A DNA stretch of 64,000 nt from Turnera subulata (Eukaryota; Streptophyta; Magnoliopsida; Malpighiales; Passifloraceae), in contig JAKUCV010004446.1 of NCBI GenBank assembly GCA_028386065.3, positions 25,867 to 89,866 of the forward strand, written 5' to 3'. Made by a program: the position numbers and the translations under genes. Positions 47,810-57,243 of the stretch are shown piece by piece. Within the stretch, counting starts at the first letter, position 1. Every line of letters begins with the position of its first letter. The notes under the pieces are model-generated. The model was not told the DNA's origin. It saw nothing but the letters and a program-made list of their open reading frames with translations, and did no database searches.

Positions 47810-48031
47810 AACTATGGCTTTTGCACTTAGAAAGGCATTGAACTCGTCAAAAGTTGGACAAAGCTCGAGTTTACCTGAACCGAAGCGGAATACCCGGTGA
47901 TCTTGATTACAGAAGAAAGCGGCAGCCCGAATTAAATTCTCATCGGCATTCACAAAACGTAGGGAAAATAGCGCATACAACCCTGAGAGCTTAAAATCAA
48001 GACGGCATGTCTGGGGATGCTTGACATCCAT
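47810..48031 (-). pseudogene. Accessory ORF1 of the Tat-like element, first part (DUF7745-like)
   Basis: ATG 48031 opens MDVKHPQTCRLDFKLSG, followed by LYALFSLRFVNADENLIRAAAFF and FRFGSGKLELCPTFDEFNAFL, a pattern I associate with plant retroelement DUF7745 proteins. The frame reaches the copia target duplication and continues at 35907. A TATA box at 48129 lies about 100 bp upstream. An ATG further upstream (near 48125) is possible but less likely because it falls almost on the TATA box. Confidence 0.6.
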
Positions 48032-48128
48032 TTGACCACCTTAGCGCGAAAAATTTCACTCTTCTTGGCCTTAGATGTGTTTTGATGCGATATGGGAGTG
48101 CTGTGGGGGTCTCTGGGTGCCCATGGTT

Positions 48129-48138
48129 CTATTTATAG
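48129..48138 (-). promoter_or_regulatory. TATA box upstream of Tat-like ORF1
   Basis: CTATAAATAG on the minus strand, followed by AACC. The same 10-mer plus AACC occurs in the Tat-like LTR at 52361-52374. GACCGCC/GGCGG palindromic sequence lies about 75-125 bp upstream (48213-48262). Confidence 0.5.
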
Positions 48139-48515
48139 GGGCTTATAGTCGGTTAAAAGTCCAAAACCGCCTTTAATTTGATCCAATCCTTAAAAGGAAC
48201 GGATCTGGGAGCCATGACCGCCAACAGCCGGCGGACATGTCGTAAAGACCGCCAGCTGGCGCCGGTCAAAGGGGCTCTGTTTATCGAAAAAGGGGAGAAA
48301 GAGCAAAGAGGAGAGGAAAGAAGAGGAAAAAAAAAGAAAAAAAAAAAAGAGAATCTCTTCCCCCAAAACATACTGTATTAAGTTGAAAGGTGCTCGCCGA
48401 ACATTGCTTGAATTTGTGATGAACGCATGTAGGTGAGGCCCGCCAGGTTCAAAATTTCGATAATGTGAGAACCCGAACCGAAAGTCCCTTCGGTCTTCTC
48501 ACCTCATGATCGATG
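48139..48515 (-). other. Leader of the Tat-like element with long pyrimidine run
   Basis: The minus strand has a CT-rich run of about 70 bp (48296-48365), then the GC-rich palindromic block 48213-48262. No ORF. Confidence 0.5.
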
Positions 48516-48524
48516 GAGTCGCCA
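48516..48524 (-). promoter_or_regulatory. PBS-like TGGCGACTC of the Tat-like element
   Basis: TGGCGACTC lies 3 bp inside the LTR, the known position and start of the tRNA-Arg-type PBS of Tat/Ogre elements. Bases after CTC do not follow the usual CTGGGG extension. The same 9-mer follows the LTRs at 43746 and 53228. Confidence 0.6.
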
Positions 48525-48527
48525 CCC

Positions 48528-50023
48528 AAGTTTCATTAGCATGGAAAAACTCAGGAAAAACCAAAAGATAATTCCTTATACCCACAAAAGCAACCAGATT
48601 TGCTAACCAAATACGCAGGACTCGGTGGTTCATCAAGGATAGGAAGGTATGAGGCACCCCATCCATGCTTGGGCGAAGTAGTATTCAATTTAAGTGATTA
48701 ATCTATCTCGTGCATGTGTGCATGTGTATAAACCAGAACATATAAGCATCAGATCAACCAGTGTGTATAAACAGAAAATTAAAGAAACAAAAAAAGAAAA
48801 GAAAAGGTTAAAACATAATTTGGCTTGCGTCTCCAAAACTAGAGACATCCTACCTACCCCTGTCGGGTTCAAAGCTCACGTAGTTGTTGGGTTCAAAGCA
48901 AACACTCAAGAGAATATGTCAGCATCATCATAGCATTGAATCAGCAGCAAGCAAATCGACTTAGAATCGAAAAGGCTTTGGAACACTTACCATGAATTTC
49001 TAGAGAGAAACTAGAGTCGACTTGCAGCTGATTTTATGTGCACCAAACGATCAATTCAGTCTCTAAGCCCAACACTAAATTTATAGATCTTTGTCTTAGA
49101 TTTCCAGAAAGTCCAAGATCGCAGCAATTCAATGTCCTGAACTCGAGATACGGTCTAATTACCAAGACTGCTTGCTGCAGGAGCTTATACGCGAGTTCTT
49201 CACGTTCTTTGCTTCGGGATTGCGTATGATTGCTCCTAAACCCTTGAATTCGACTCCTTCTCTGTAAAGGCTAACAAGAAAACACAACTAGAGTAGTACC
49301 AGATGAGATCTTAGAGAGAAAAGCAATAGGAATTGAAGAATATAATTGAATGAGTTTTCCCAAGCTAAGGCGCTTTATAGAGAGAATTACCGACCCCAAA
49401 AGTGTATTTATAGGGTTGTATTTATAGTGTTCAGAGCCTCAGGGGTTGTGGTTTTCATCCTAGGGTCGAGATTAAATCTCTAAATCCAATGGCTATGGGT
49501 AGAAATAAAAAAAGAGAAAAAATAGAGAAAGTTGCCACTACTTGGACACTTGACCGCCAGGTCTTGGCAGACATCTACACATGTCTGCCAGGACCTCGGG
49601 TTACTGTTCATGCAATTCCTAGTTTGATCCGATTTTCCCTATTTTGACTTCAATTCAATTCTTACACGCAAAGTAAAGGTTCCCAAACCAGACAAACTCC
49701 CTTTTCTTGAGAAAAACTCCACATACTTTCTATATTAACTCAATTACTTAACCCACACTCCAAGGATTAAGATTATTCCTCTTTTCTCCACAAAATAGGC
49801 AAAATAATAAACCAACTTAAATTGGGCCTCTATTCCAATGAAAATCAGAGGTAAATAAGTCAGAAAATTCGTGCTAAGCTTGGGCCTACTTATATGGATA
49901 GTCCCTGAAGTTATTTATTGGGTTACTAAGGCAAATTAAAGTCCAAAAATTAATAAAATCAGCCTTGGGCTCTAAAACATAACAATAATCAAAATAAAAT
50001 AAGACTAAATTTGAGTGTTCACA
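48528..50023 (-). repeat. 5' LTR of the Tat-like element
   Basis: On the minus strand it starts TGTGAACACTCAAATTTAG (50023) and ends just before the PBS. Blocks such as the ATCTATGACAA/TTGTCATAGAT-type and the gggcgaag segments correspond to the LTR at 41977-43743. Open frames within it have no support. Confidence 0.75.
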
Positions 50024-50033
50024 GATAAATAAT

Positions 50034-50990
50034 AAAAGGGGGCATGCAACCCCGTGGTTTTAACTTTATTTTCGGGGGCATGATACGCCTTTTGATTTGA
50101 ATTGATTTTTCCGGGGCGTGTTACCCCATTTTGTTTAAAGCGATTTTCGGGGCATGCTACCCCGATTATTTGTTCTGTTTTTCCGAGGCATGCAACCCCA
50201 TTTGTTTGATTGTTGGGACATGCTACCTTGTGGTTTGATTGTTCTGTTTTTTGGGGCATGCTACCCGATTATTCAGTTTGTTCTTCTCCGGGGCATGCTA
50301 TCCCATTTGTGAGTTAATTTTTTGGGGCTTGCTACCCCTTTGATACAATTTGTTTTCCCGGGGTATGCTACCCCGTTATGTGATGTATTTGTTTCTCGGG
50401 GCATGCTACCCCGCTATGTGATGTTTTTTCGGGGCATGCTACCCCGTTCCTTTGTGTGATTTCTCGGGGCATGCTACCCTGTTATGTGATGTGTTTTGTT
50501 TCCCAGGGCATGCTACCCCGTTGTGTGATATACTTATTCCTCGGGGCATGCTACCCCGCTATGTGATGTGTTTTTGCGGCATGCTACCCCGTTCGTTTCG
50601 TGTGATTTCCCGTGGCCTGATACCCCTTTTGTGTGTGTTCTGCTCTATAGGGCCATGCTACCCCTTGACGTATTTTGATTTTTCGGGGCACGCTACCCCT
50701 TGATTCCTTTTTTTTTATTATTTTTCGGGCCCCATGTGAGTCGCATGCCCCATGCGACTCACATGGGGCATGCTACCCGTTAGGATTAGAAACACTGTAG
50801 GCGCATGCTACCCCATTCCTTCGAGTATGATTTCCGAGGCATGCCACCCCATGTATTGATTTTTCCGGGGCATGCTAACCTATGCGTTGATGAGACCCAC
50901 TTGGGGCATGCTACCCAGTTCTAAATCAAATTCTCGAGGCATGAAACCCCATGGCTGGAGATGATTTTCCATGGGGCATGATACCCCGAG
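50034..50990. repeat. Minisatellite of GGGGCATGCTACCCC hairpin units
   Basis: About 22 copies of a 15-17 bp core (C)GGGGCATGCTACCCC(G), with variants, at intervals of roughly 35-45 bp. Units around 50360-50600 share spacer text such as TATGTGATGTGTTTT. The core can fold with a GGGG/CCCC stem and a 7-nt loop. It resembles the tandem-repeat-rich 3' UTR reported for Tat/Ogre-type elements. Confidence 0.9.
50729..50769. repeat. Perfect 19-bp inverted repeat with 3-nt loop
   Basis: Arm GCCCCATGTGAGTCGCATG at 50729-50747, loop CCC, exact reverse complement at 50751-50769. Located inside the minisatellite. Confidence 0.95.
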
Positions 50991-51039
50991 GGGCATGTAA
51001 TGCCCCGAGAATTGTTGACGGCTGATGAGAAGGCATGTG

Positions 51040-51475
51040 ATGCAATGGGAGGGATGAGATGATTCCCACAACCAAGATAAACACCAAGTTCCCTAGGGAG
51101 GACGATTAAAATTCCTAGAAAGTATGTAACCTCAAAATCACCCCTACTAGAGGAGACATATCCCTAGTTGACTGAGAGGAGACGATTCTTTGTCGACAAC
51201 CCAAACCCAAGTACCCTAGGGAGGTCGATAATATCCCTAGTTAGCCGAGATGAGAGGATTCTTTGTTAACGACCTGGTAGATGAGATGATTCTACCAAAC
51301 CAAACACTAAGTACCCAGGGAGGACGATAATGTCCCTACTTAGCCGAGATGAGAGAATTCTTTGTTGACGACCCGATAGATGAGATGATTCTATCACAAT
51401 CTAAACTGAGTCCCTTAAGGAGGGCAATAAATCCTTAAAAACCCGGGATGAGATGATTCCCGACCCATGGCACAT
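51040..51475. repeat. Diverged tandem repeat with GATGAGATGATTC and CCCTAGGGAGG blocks
   Basis: About four units of roughly 100-115 bp share AGTNCCCTAGGGAGGNCGATAA, TCCCTAGTTAGCCGAGATGAGA and TTCTTTGTTGACGACC-like blocks. No coding content. The 100 bp that follow (51476-51575) hold no recognised feature. Confidence 0.75.
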
Positions 51476-51575
51476 ATGTCGGCATCAGCATCAGCACCTA
51501 CTCCATCAAATTTAGATGTTCTACTTTTCGTTGTTTTGTCTTCAGTTCCTAAAGAATCACCAACGAGGGCATCAG

Positions 51576-53224
51576 TGAATACCCCAAATTTGACCCACTA
51601 ACATTTCATTTTATTGAATTATATATGTATTTTTTTCTGCAGATTAATGAGATGATTTGATCCTAGGATGAAATGTGTTTATAATTTAATTTGGTGAATT
51701 ATTAATATTTTGAGATGATTTAATTCTGAGTTTAATATATTTAGGGTCTGAATTTAATTAAAATATGGATATTTTATTGTTTTAGGCCTTTTATTTATTT
51801 TTTGACCCATTTGAGATGATTTTGGATTTTATAATAAATAAGAGCCTAAACTAATGGAATATGGACCCTCCAGCATTTTTAGCCCATCAAAAGCGTTGAG
51901 CCTAGCAGTCATTTTACCCTAATTTTTGTCCAAAATTAGGGTTAAATATTTTCCTTATTTGTTTTTGGTGCTTTATGGTAGTTAGAGTGGAGTGGGGAGA
52001 AAGTATGGAAAAATAGGAAAAGGGGTGGGGGGGTAGGCTACAAGTTAGGAGGTTTTCTAGAGCTTAAGATAGGCGAAAAACCAATTAAGAAGGGCATGGG
52101 GATCAAGCTGGACCAGGAGAATGAGGATCAAAACCAGAAAGGAAAGAAGAAATTTGGAAACAGGTGCCGGTGGACATGGCAACATGACCGCCGGCACCTA
52201 GCAGGCTTCGAGAGATGACCGCCGGCGCCTGGCGGACATCACTCCCGGTTTTGGCACTTTTTCAGATTTTTCCTGCTTTCTTAATTCTGGGTATCTACCA
52301 TTGGATCTAGGGATTGAATCCCGATCCTTAGATCAACACCACATCCAGACCTCCTGAACACTATAAATAGAACCCCCCATCCACCCTCATTCACACACAA
52401 TTTCTCTCTTTCCCCTCTATACACACATAAGCTTAAGTGCTTGGAATAATTCTCTAATTCCAAGCTTAGGAACCCTTTTACGGGCTGAAATTCTGGATGA
52501 ATTTTTTTTTCAGAAGAGTAGCAAGAAGGCAGTAGCAAGAGAAGAGGAAGAAGGAGGCGGATCAAAGAATATGGATGGAGAAAGGCTTCAAACCCGAGTA
52601 AAGGATTCCTGTGCAGGTAGTCTTGGAAGAATTGCCACATCTGGAGCTATAGACGTCGGTTTGCTGCGTTCTTGGAGTCCATGGAAAGCTGAGAAGTAGA
52701 TCTACAACTTTACTGTTGACACTAGACACCAGTTCAGCCCCCTTCGTCGTCTAATTGCCTGTTGAAATTTTGCCAAAATTCTGCTTAGGAGTGGTAAGCA
52801 AGTAGGAGCAAGAGGAGGGCTTCGTGAGGTAACTTGTTCTAATTCTTTTGATTGTTTACAGCTGTGATGAATTGATGCTGATGGTGCGATTGTTATGTGA
52901 TGCATGTTAAGAACTACGTGAGCTTTGAATGCATGATAGAGGGTGCGTAGGCAGTTTCTAGTGGTTTGAAACACAAGCTCAATCTTTATTTAATCTGTTT
53001 TGTCTTTTGATTTTGTTAGTTTCCGTTATTTGTGTTGATGTGCATCGGCATATATTGATTTTTAAATGTACATGATCTTGCCCCAACCTAGATGGGTGCT
53101 TAACCCCTTCCCATCTATGACAAGCCCTGGGTCCACATCTTTGGTTCGTTAAATCGGTTGCCTAAAAGAGTCATTGGTTGCCTAAGGAAGGTATTTTCCT
53201 GAATTTTTTCCTGTAATAAAATTC
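51576..53224 (+). repeat. Tat-like LTR (second subfamily)
   Basis: It starts TGAATACCCCAAATTTGACC and ends before GGGTGGCGACTC. Its 3' third matches 43590-43743 in block order (CCCATCTATGACAAGCCC, TTTGGTTCG, CCTGTAATAAAAT). TATA box CTATAAATAG at 52361-52370 with GC-rich palindromic blocks at 52155-52245. A PBS-like TGGCGACTC follows at 53228-53236, so it looks like a 5' LTR, yet tandem repeats typical of a 3' UTR precede it; a rearranged or shared LTR is possible. The 70 bp after it (53237-53305) are unassigned. Confidence 0.65.
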
Positions 53225-53305
53225 GGGTGGCGACTCTAAAAATGTGGATGACGGTTAAGAAGAAGGTGATGGGTAAGACCAATTAATTTTGGGTCAGGTA
53301 TTCAC

Positions 53306-53561
53306 ATACGAAACAATGGATATTCGACAAAACAAACTTTGCTACAACCTAAGCTGCAAAACTATGCTTATCAATTCACTACAACATCTGGTCGTTCTCA
53401 CCCTCAGTCGGTCTGTGTCCTCTACCGGATCCTTAGGAAAACACACTATATGAATGCATATGACAATGCAGCAGACGACTCAAAAAGGAACAGACTCATG
53501 CACATAAGAGCACAAAAGATATCAACGCATCCCCAAGGATCTACAGCCTGCTCCGCTACCA
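53306..53561 (-). other. Leader and PBS of a Tekay-like element, truncated
   Basis: The minus strand has TGGTAGCGGAGC at 53561-53550 followed by AGGCTGTAGATCC, as at 28009. The leader then runs left without a recognisable gag and stops near the Tat-like LTR at about 53305. Confidence 0.6.
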
Positions 53562-53563
53562 AC

Positions 53564-54900
53564 TGAAATGCCCGTATCCCAAAATAATCATTTTGAATAT
53601 GTATAACTAATAAATGACCAAATTGCTCTTCTAGCTCATAATATAGTCATCATCCAAATATACAGTAAAAATATAATACAACGAGTGTGCAGCAAAATAC
53701 AAAAACATAAGAGAACATGTAAGTAATGGACTCTATGGATCCGACCCGACTAGAGGAAAATACTGCCACCTACCGATATGCACTCCTGATCACCTAACAG
53801 CCAACCTGTACAAAAACGTAAGGAGTGAGACCAACCACTATCTCACCATAACAAATAAACTAGCATATACGCATGTACAAATCAACCACGAATACACTGG
53901 TACATGGCAGTAAAAGCCACAGTGCACACAGCAAGTCATCATCAGTGCACATCACAAGCCATCAACAGACTTTTATCACACGATTGTATTTCATCATCTT
54001 GTTATGAACTTGATCCTTAAGATTTATTAGAATTGTATATTTTATTATTAGGACCCTCTACTGTGTGCGTCGGGCGCGGTAGCGACTGATCAGTCCAAGG
54101 CTCAAACCCAAAATACTAACACATCGGACGGGGTGAAATCCGAAATGAAACTGACCACTAAAACACCCGACGGCTCTCTGAGGGGTGAACTCAGTACATA
54201 CAAAGACCAGGTATAAATAACCTAGAGGTACGCCCACCTCCCCCAGGATGCCGTCTCTCTAAGGGATGCTCTCAGTAACTAAACTAACCAAGGGGCACAT
54301 CCGTCTAATCCCTATGGCACCGTCTCTATATTCTTTTTTTTTATCCAACACAACTCTCGAGGGGTACCCACTCTCCCACTCGGTGCTACCAATCAACAGC
54401 CCGCTAGTAGATTATTATTTGTTTAGTTATTAACCTAGCATTACTGCTATGTACATTATGTGGAAATTCTGTTTTCATGTACTACTCAACATGTGTACCA
54501 ACACATCACACACACAACACGGCCATCGTCCCGAAGATCATAAAAGAGTACATAACAAATTGTCATGTCACAGCAAGCCATCATGTTATCACAAACATTC
54601 CAGCACACAAACACGTAGTTCACAATATGCAAGCATCTCAATACTCCAGTTCACATAATTATACGGTTACCTCATTATTCTTCAGGACCATTAACCCGAG
54701 TATCATGGACAGTAACGGCATACCAAGGTTTATGAGTCCTCAGCTGGATCATTAGAAAAATCTTGGAAGGTAAAGCCATCTCCAACCTTGACATTACCGG
54801 GTTCCTATAATTATAACCGAAACACAATCACAGATAGAAATTTGCAAGCCGATGAATTACATGCATGGTATGCACTTGCTAATCAAGTTTCCTGACAACG
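53564..54900 (-). repeat. Divergent Tekay-like 5' LTR, right end uncertain
   Basis: It starts (plus strand) TGAAATGCCCGTATCCC, like TGAAACACCCGTGTCCC at 28013. Block order follows the other Tekay-like LTRs: CCCTCTACTGTGTGCGTCGGGC near 54055, GAGGGGTACCCACTC near 54360, GTTACCTCATTATTC near 54665. Similarity fades after about 54900, and no GGCGTTACA end is clear (a TTCGTTACA at 55853-55861 is a weak candidate). Confidence 0.6.
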
Positions 54901-55915
54901 GCCCTTAACCACACGTGGTTATTCAAAGGAATATGACCCAACCCAACATAATTAATTTTATAAAAGATGATGCTGAAAACTGGAAATTCATTTAAATATT
55001 GAGAGATCGCACTCATGGCACATTAGCTTAAAGGCATAATTATTTAATTCCATCTAAGTAAGGCCCAAAGCCAAATTTCCAAAACCAATCATGATTAGGA
55101 CATTTTATGAACTTTTATTTGGAATCCAACCGACTTAGAAAAAAAATTATAAAGTTATTGTCAATTGCTAAAACGTGTCCATGGCCTAGCATAACTAAGT
55201 GGATAACATAATGGTTTAATGTAAAACGAAATGTTTGACCAAAAAAAATGTAAAACGAAATGATGTGCAATGCACTAATGCAGACCCGATATGTCAATGT
55301 GCCTCCACGGAAATTAACATCAAAGAAACTAAATTTAATTCTAAACATTAGCCCTATGTAATAATAATTTCTTTTAGGAAACCTTCAGGAATAAAGTTTA
55401 GAGAATCTCATGAGTAGAATTCATGATTCCATGGCGCAACATAGCATAACAAGCCCACTGGACATTGGCCTCAAGGTCCAGAAACCAAACATAGCTCTAA
55501 ACAAATAGCCTAACATTGAATAAATCTTTTATTTAATAATCATGCGCTGAAAACAAAGCCACTGCAACTGCCAACTCGCATTTAGAGTAAATTAATTACT
55601 GGGATGTGTCAATCTTTAAGCATAAACAATGCGCACAAATATGTTGATTTGTTGAAAAAGAAATTTAAGAAATCATATAGCCCATGTGAAGCGCACTAAA
55701 ACAAATCAGATACATATCCACTCCTAACTTTGTGAAAAATGCAATAACACTGCCAACACATAGCATTTAAGCATCAGCCTTCAACCACCTGTTCTAAGGC
55801 CAGTACAAACACAGACATGTGTGTATATGTATATATTCAGCAACCCAGCACAATTCGTTACATAATTGTTATCGCCAAAAAAGAGTAAGTGCCCACAACC
55901 AAACAAGTGAATGGC
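54901..55915. other. Unassigned A/T-rich stretch
   Basis: No ORF, TIR or LTR end recognised. Short blocks such as TAAGGCCCAAAGCCAAATTTCC (split here by eye) faintly resemble the Tekay-like LTR, so this may be its decayed remainder. Confidence 0.3.
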
Positions 55916-56167
55916 TAGTGGGCCACATCATATTTTTTTTCCCAAACTACTTAAGTGGTAAGGAAGGTGGACACATCATGTCCTTTATTTCCAAACTATT
56001 TTGAGTGGTAAAGAAGATGGCCACATCACCGCCAAACTACTTAGTTGGCAAGGGAGAAAGTTACACCACAAGAAACTACTTGGTTGGCAAAAGAGAAAGC
56101 TACACCACAAGAAAATACTTGGAGGCAAAAGATACTTGCACATGACGAGCTAAGGCCTCTATATAAG
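55916..56167 (+). promoter_or_regulatory. Promoter-like region with repeated elements and TATA box
   Basis: Four to five diverged direct repeats of about 35-45 bp (CCAAACTACTTAAGTGGTAAGGAAG-type and ACACCACAAGAAACTACTTGG-type) precede TGACGAGCTAAGG and CCTCTATATAAGC; TATATAAG is at 56160-56167. The layout recalls U3 regions of LTR elements and also 35S-type promoters of plant pararetroviruses. I cannot decide between them. Confidence 0.45.
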
Positions 56168-56264
56168 CATGAGAGGGGAAACACTAACAAAGACACAGAA
56201 ACACACAACTATGCAGTTTAACTTATTTTATTTTTTTTGTCATTTACTTTTCATGTCATTCACT

Positions 56265-56520
56265 TTTATCTTTCGTATCCTTATCTATTTCATTTATGTC
56301 ATTTACTTTAATCTCTCGCAACCTTACTCTTTTACTTTGATCTCTCGCACCCTTAACTCCTTTACTTTTAATCTCTCGCACCCTTAAACTCATTTAGTTT
56401 TATCTCTCGTTACCCATAACTCCTTTAATTTTATCTCTCGTAACCCTTAACTCCTTTAATTTTATCTCTCGTTACCCTTATCTCCTCCTAACCCTTATCC
56501 TTTGATTTTGTTACCTCCTA
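56265..56520 (+). repeat. Pyrimidine-rich tandem repeat in a leader-like region
   Basis: About seven units of 31-36 bp, each with TTTATCTCTCG(T/C)(A/-)ACCCTTAACTCC-like text, downstream of the TATA box. No ORF. Confidence 0.75.
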
Positions 56521-56880
56521 TTTTCCCAAGTGTGTGCAGGTGATTCCCCCCTCAGTTTGCTGTGTAATTGTTGCCCACGGTCGGAAGATATAAGAACGTC
56601 GGAGCTTAGTGTAGGAAATTTGTGGGCTGCGGCTACTTTGGGCTGCACTTTATCTTTGTAACCCAAATATTATTAATAAAATCAAGGCCCGTAGGCCTGT
56701 TCATAATTATCTTGTCCAAAGCCCAACCAGAGACATGCAATACCGTCTGCTCAGAACGACTCAGTTTTGGGTTTGGCAAATAGTGGTTGCATGTCCTGTT
56801 TCCTAAAACCCGCTTTTGGGGCAACAGGATTTTTGGTGCATTTTCCGGGAGGCTTCTAAAGGCTTCCTGATCAAAGAATA
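56521..56880. other. LTR/leader-like stretch with polyadenylation signal and PBS-like sequence
   Basis: ATTATTAATAAAATC near 56668-56682 is a likely polyadenylation signal. GGGCAACAGGATTTTTGGTGC at about 56820-56840 resembles an LTR end followed by the degenerate tRNA-Asp-type PBS region (TTTTTGGCGCC) of gypsy elements. The element identity remains open. Confidence 0.35.
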
Positions 56881-57150
56881 ATGGTTGAAACCCGGGAGCA
56901 GCTTCAGATTAAAGGCGCTCTAAAGGAGATTCTGCGGGAGATTCCCGCAGTTCATGAGTCCGGACTCCCCGCAGAAGAAAAAAACGTGAAGTTCCAGGAA
57001 CTAAAAGCCAAAAGGCTATGCTTTGGCGAGGTGATCGGAGACCAAGGGTTGTCTTTTTTATGGATGAAAGTCTTAGGAGAAGCCAGTTCCTCTCGTGAGA
57101 GTGTCGGAAACAGAGTCGCACCTGGTACTAGATATTTCTTTTCGTTCTAG
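56881..57150 (+). pseudogene. Short unknown ORF downstream of the leader
   Basis: An 89-codon frame, MVETREQLQIKGALKEILREI at the start, mostly polar and predicted helical, with no motif I recognise. It starts right after the PBS-like sequence, where a gag gene would begin, and ends shortly before the TIR element. It may be the start of a gag truncated by that insertion, or chance. Confidence 0.3.
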
Positions 57151-57243
57151 TAATCTGCAATCTATTTTTTTTTTTTGACCCAAACACCTTCCTACCTGAT
57201 AACCCAAATATCTATTTTTAGAACTAAAAATAGAGTGCAGATT

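Larger units (their letters stand above)
34990..50023 (-). mobile_element. Tat/Ogre-like Ty3/gypsy element, 5' part, split by a copia insertion
   Basis: On the minus strand: LTR (50023 to about 48528), PBS-like TGGCGACTC (48524-48516), leader with a pyrimidine run, TATA box, accessory ORF1 from 48031. ORF1 continues after the copia element 35913-47804 at 35907. Gag and pol are not present in the window: the Athila-like element (ending 34251) and the fragment at 34252-34600 abut the left side. 50024-50028 (GATAA) would be the target duplication; its partner is not in view. Confidence 0.65.

Noticed and set aside
50034..50990. CRISPR-like array of GGGGCATGCTACCCC
   Set aside because: Spacers are similar to each other and of variable length; it behaves as a minisatellite.
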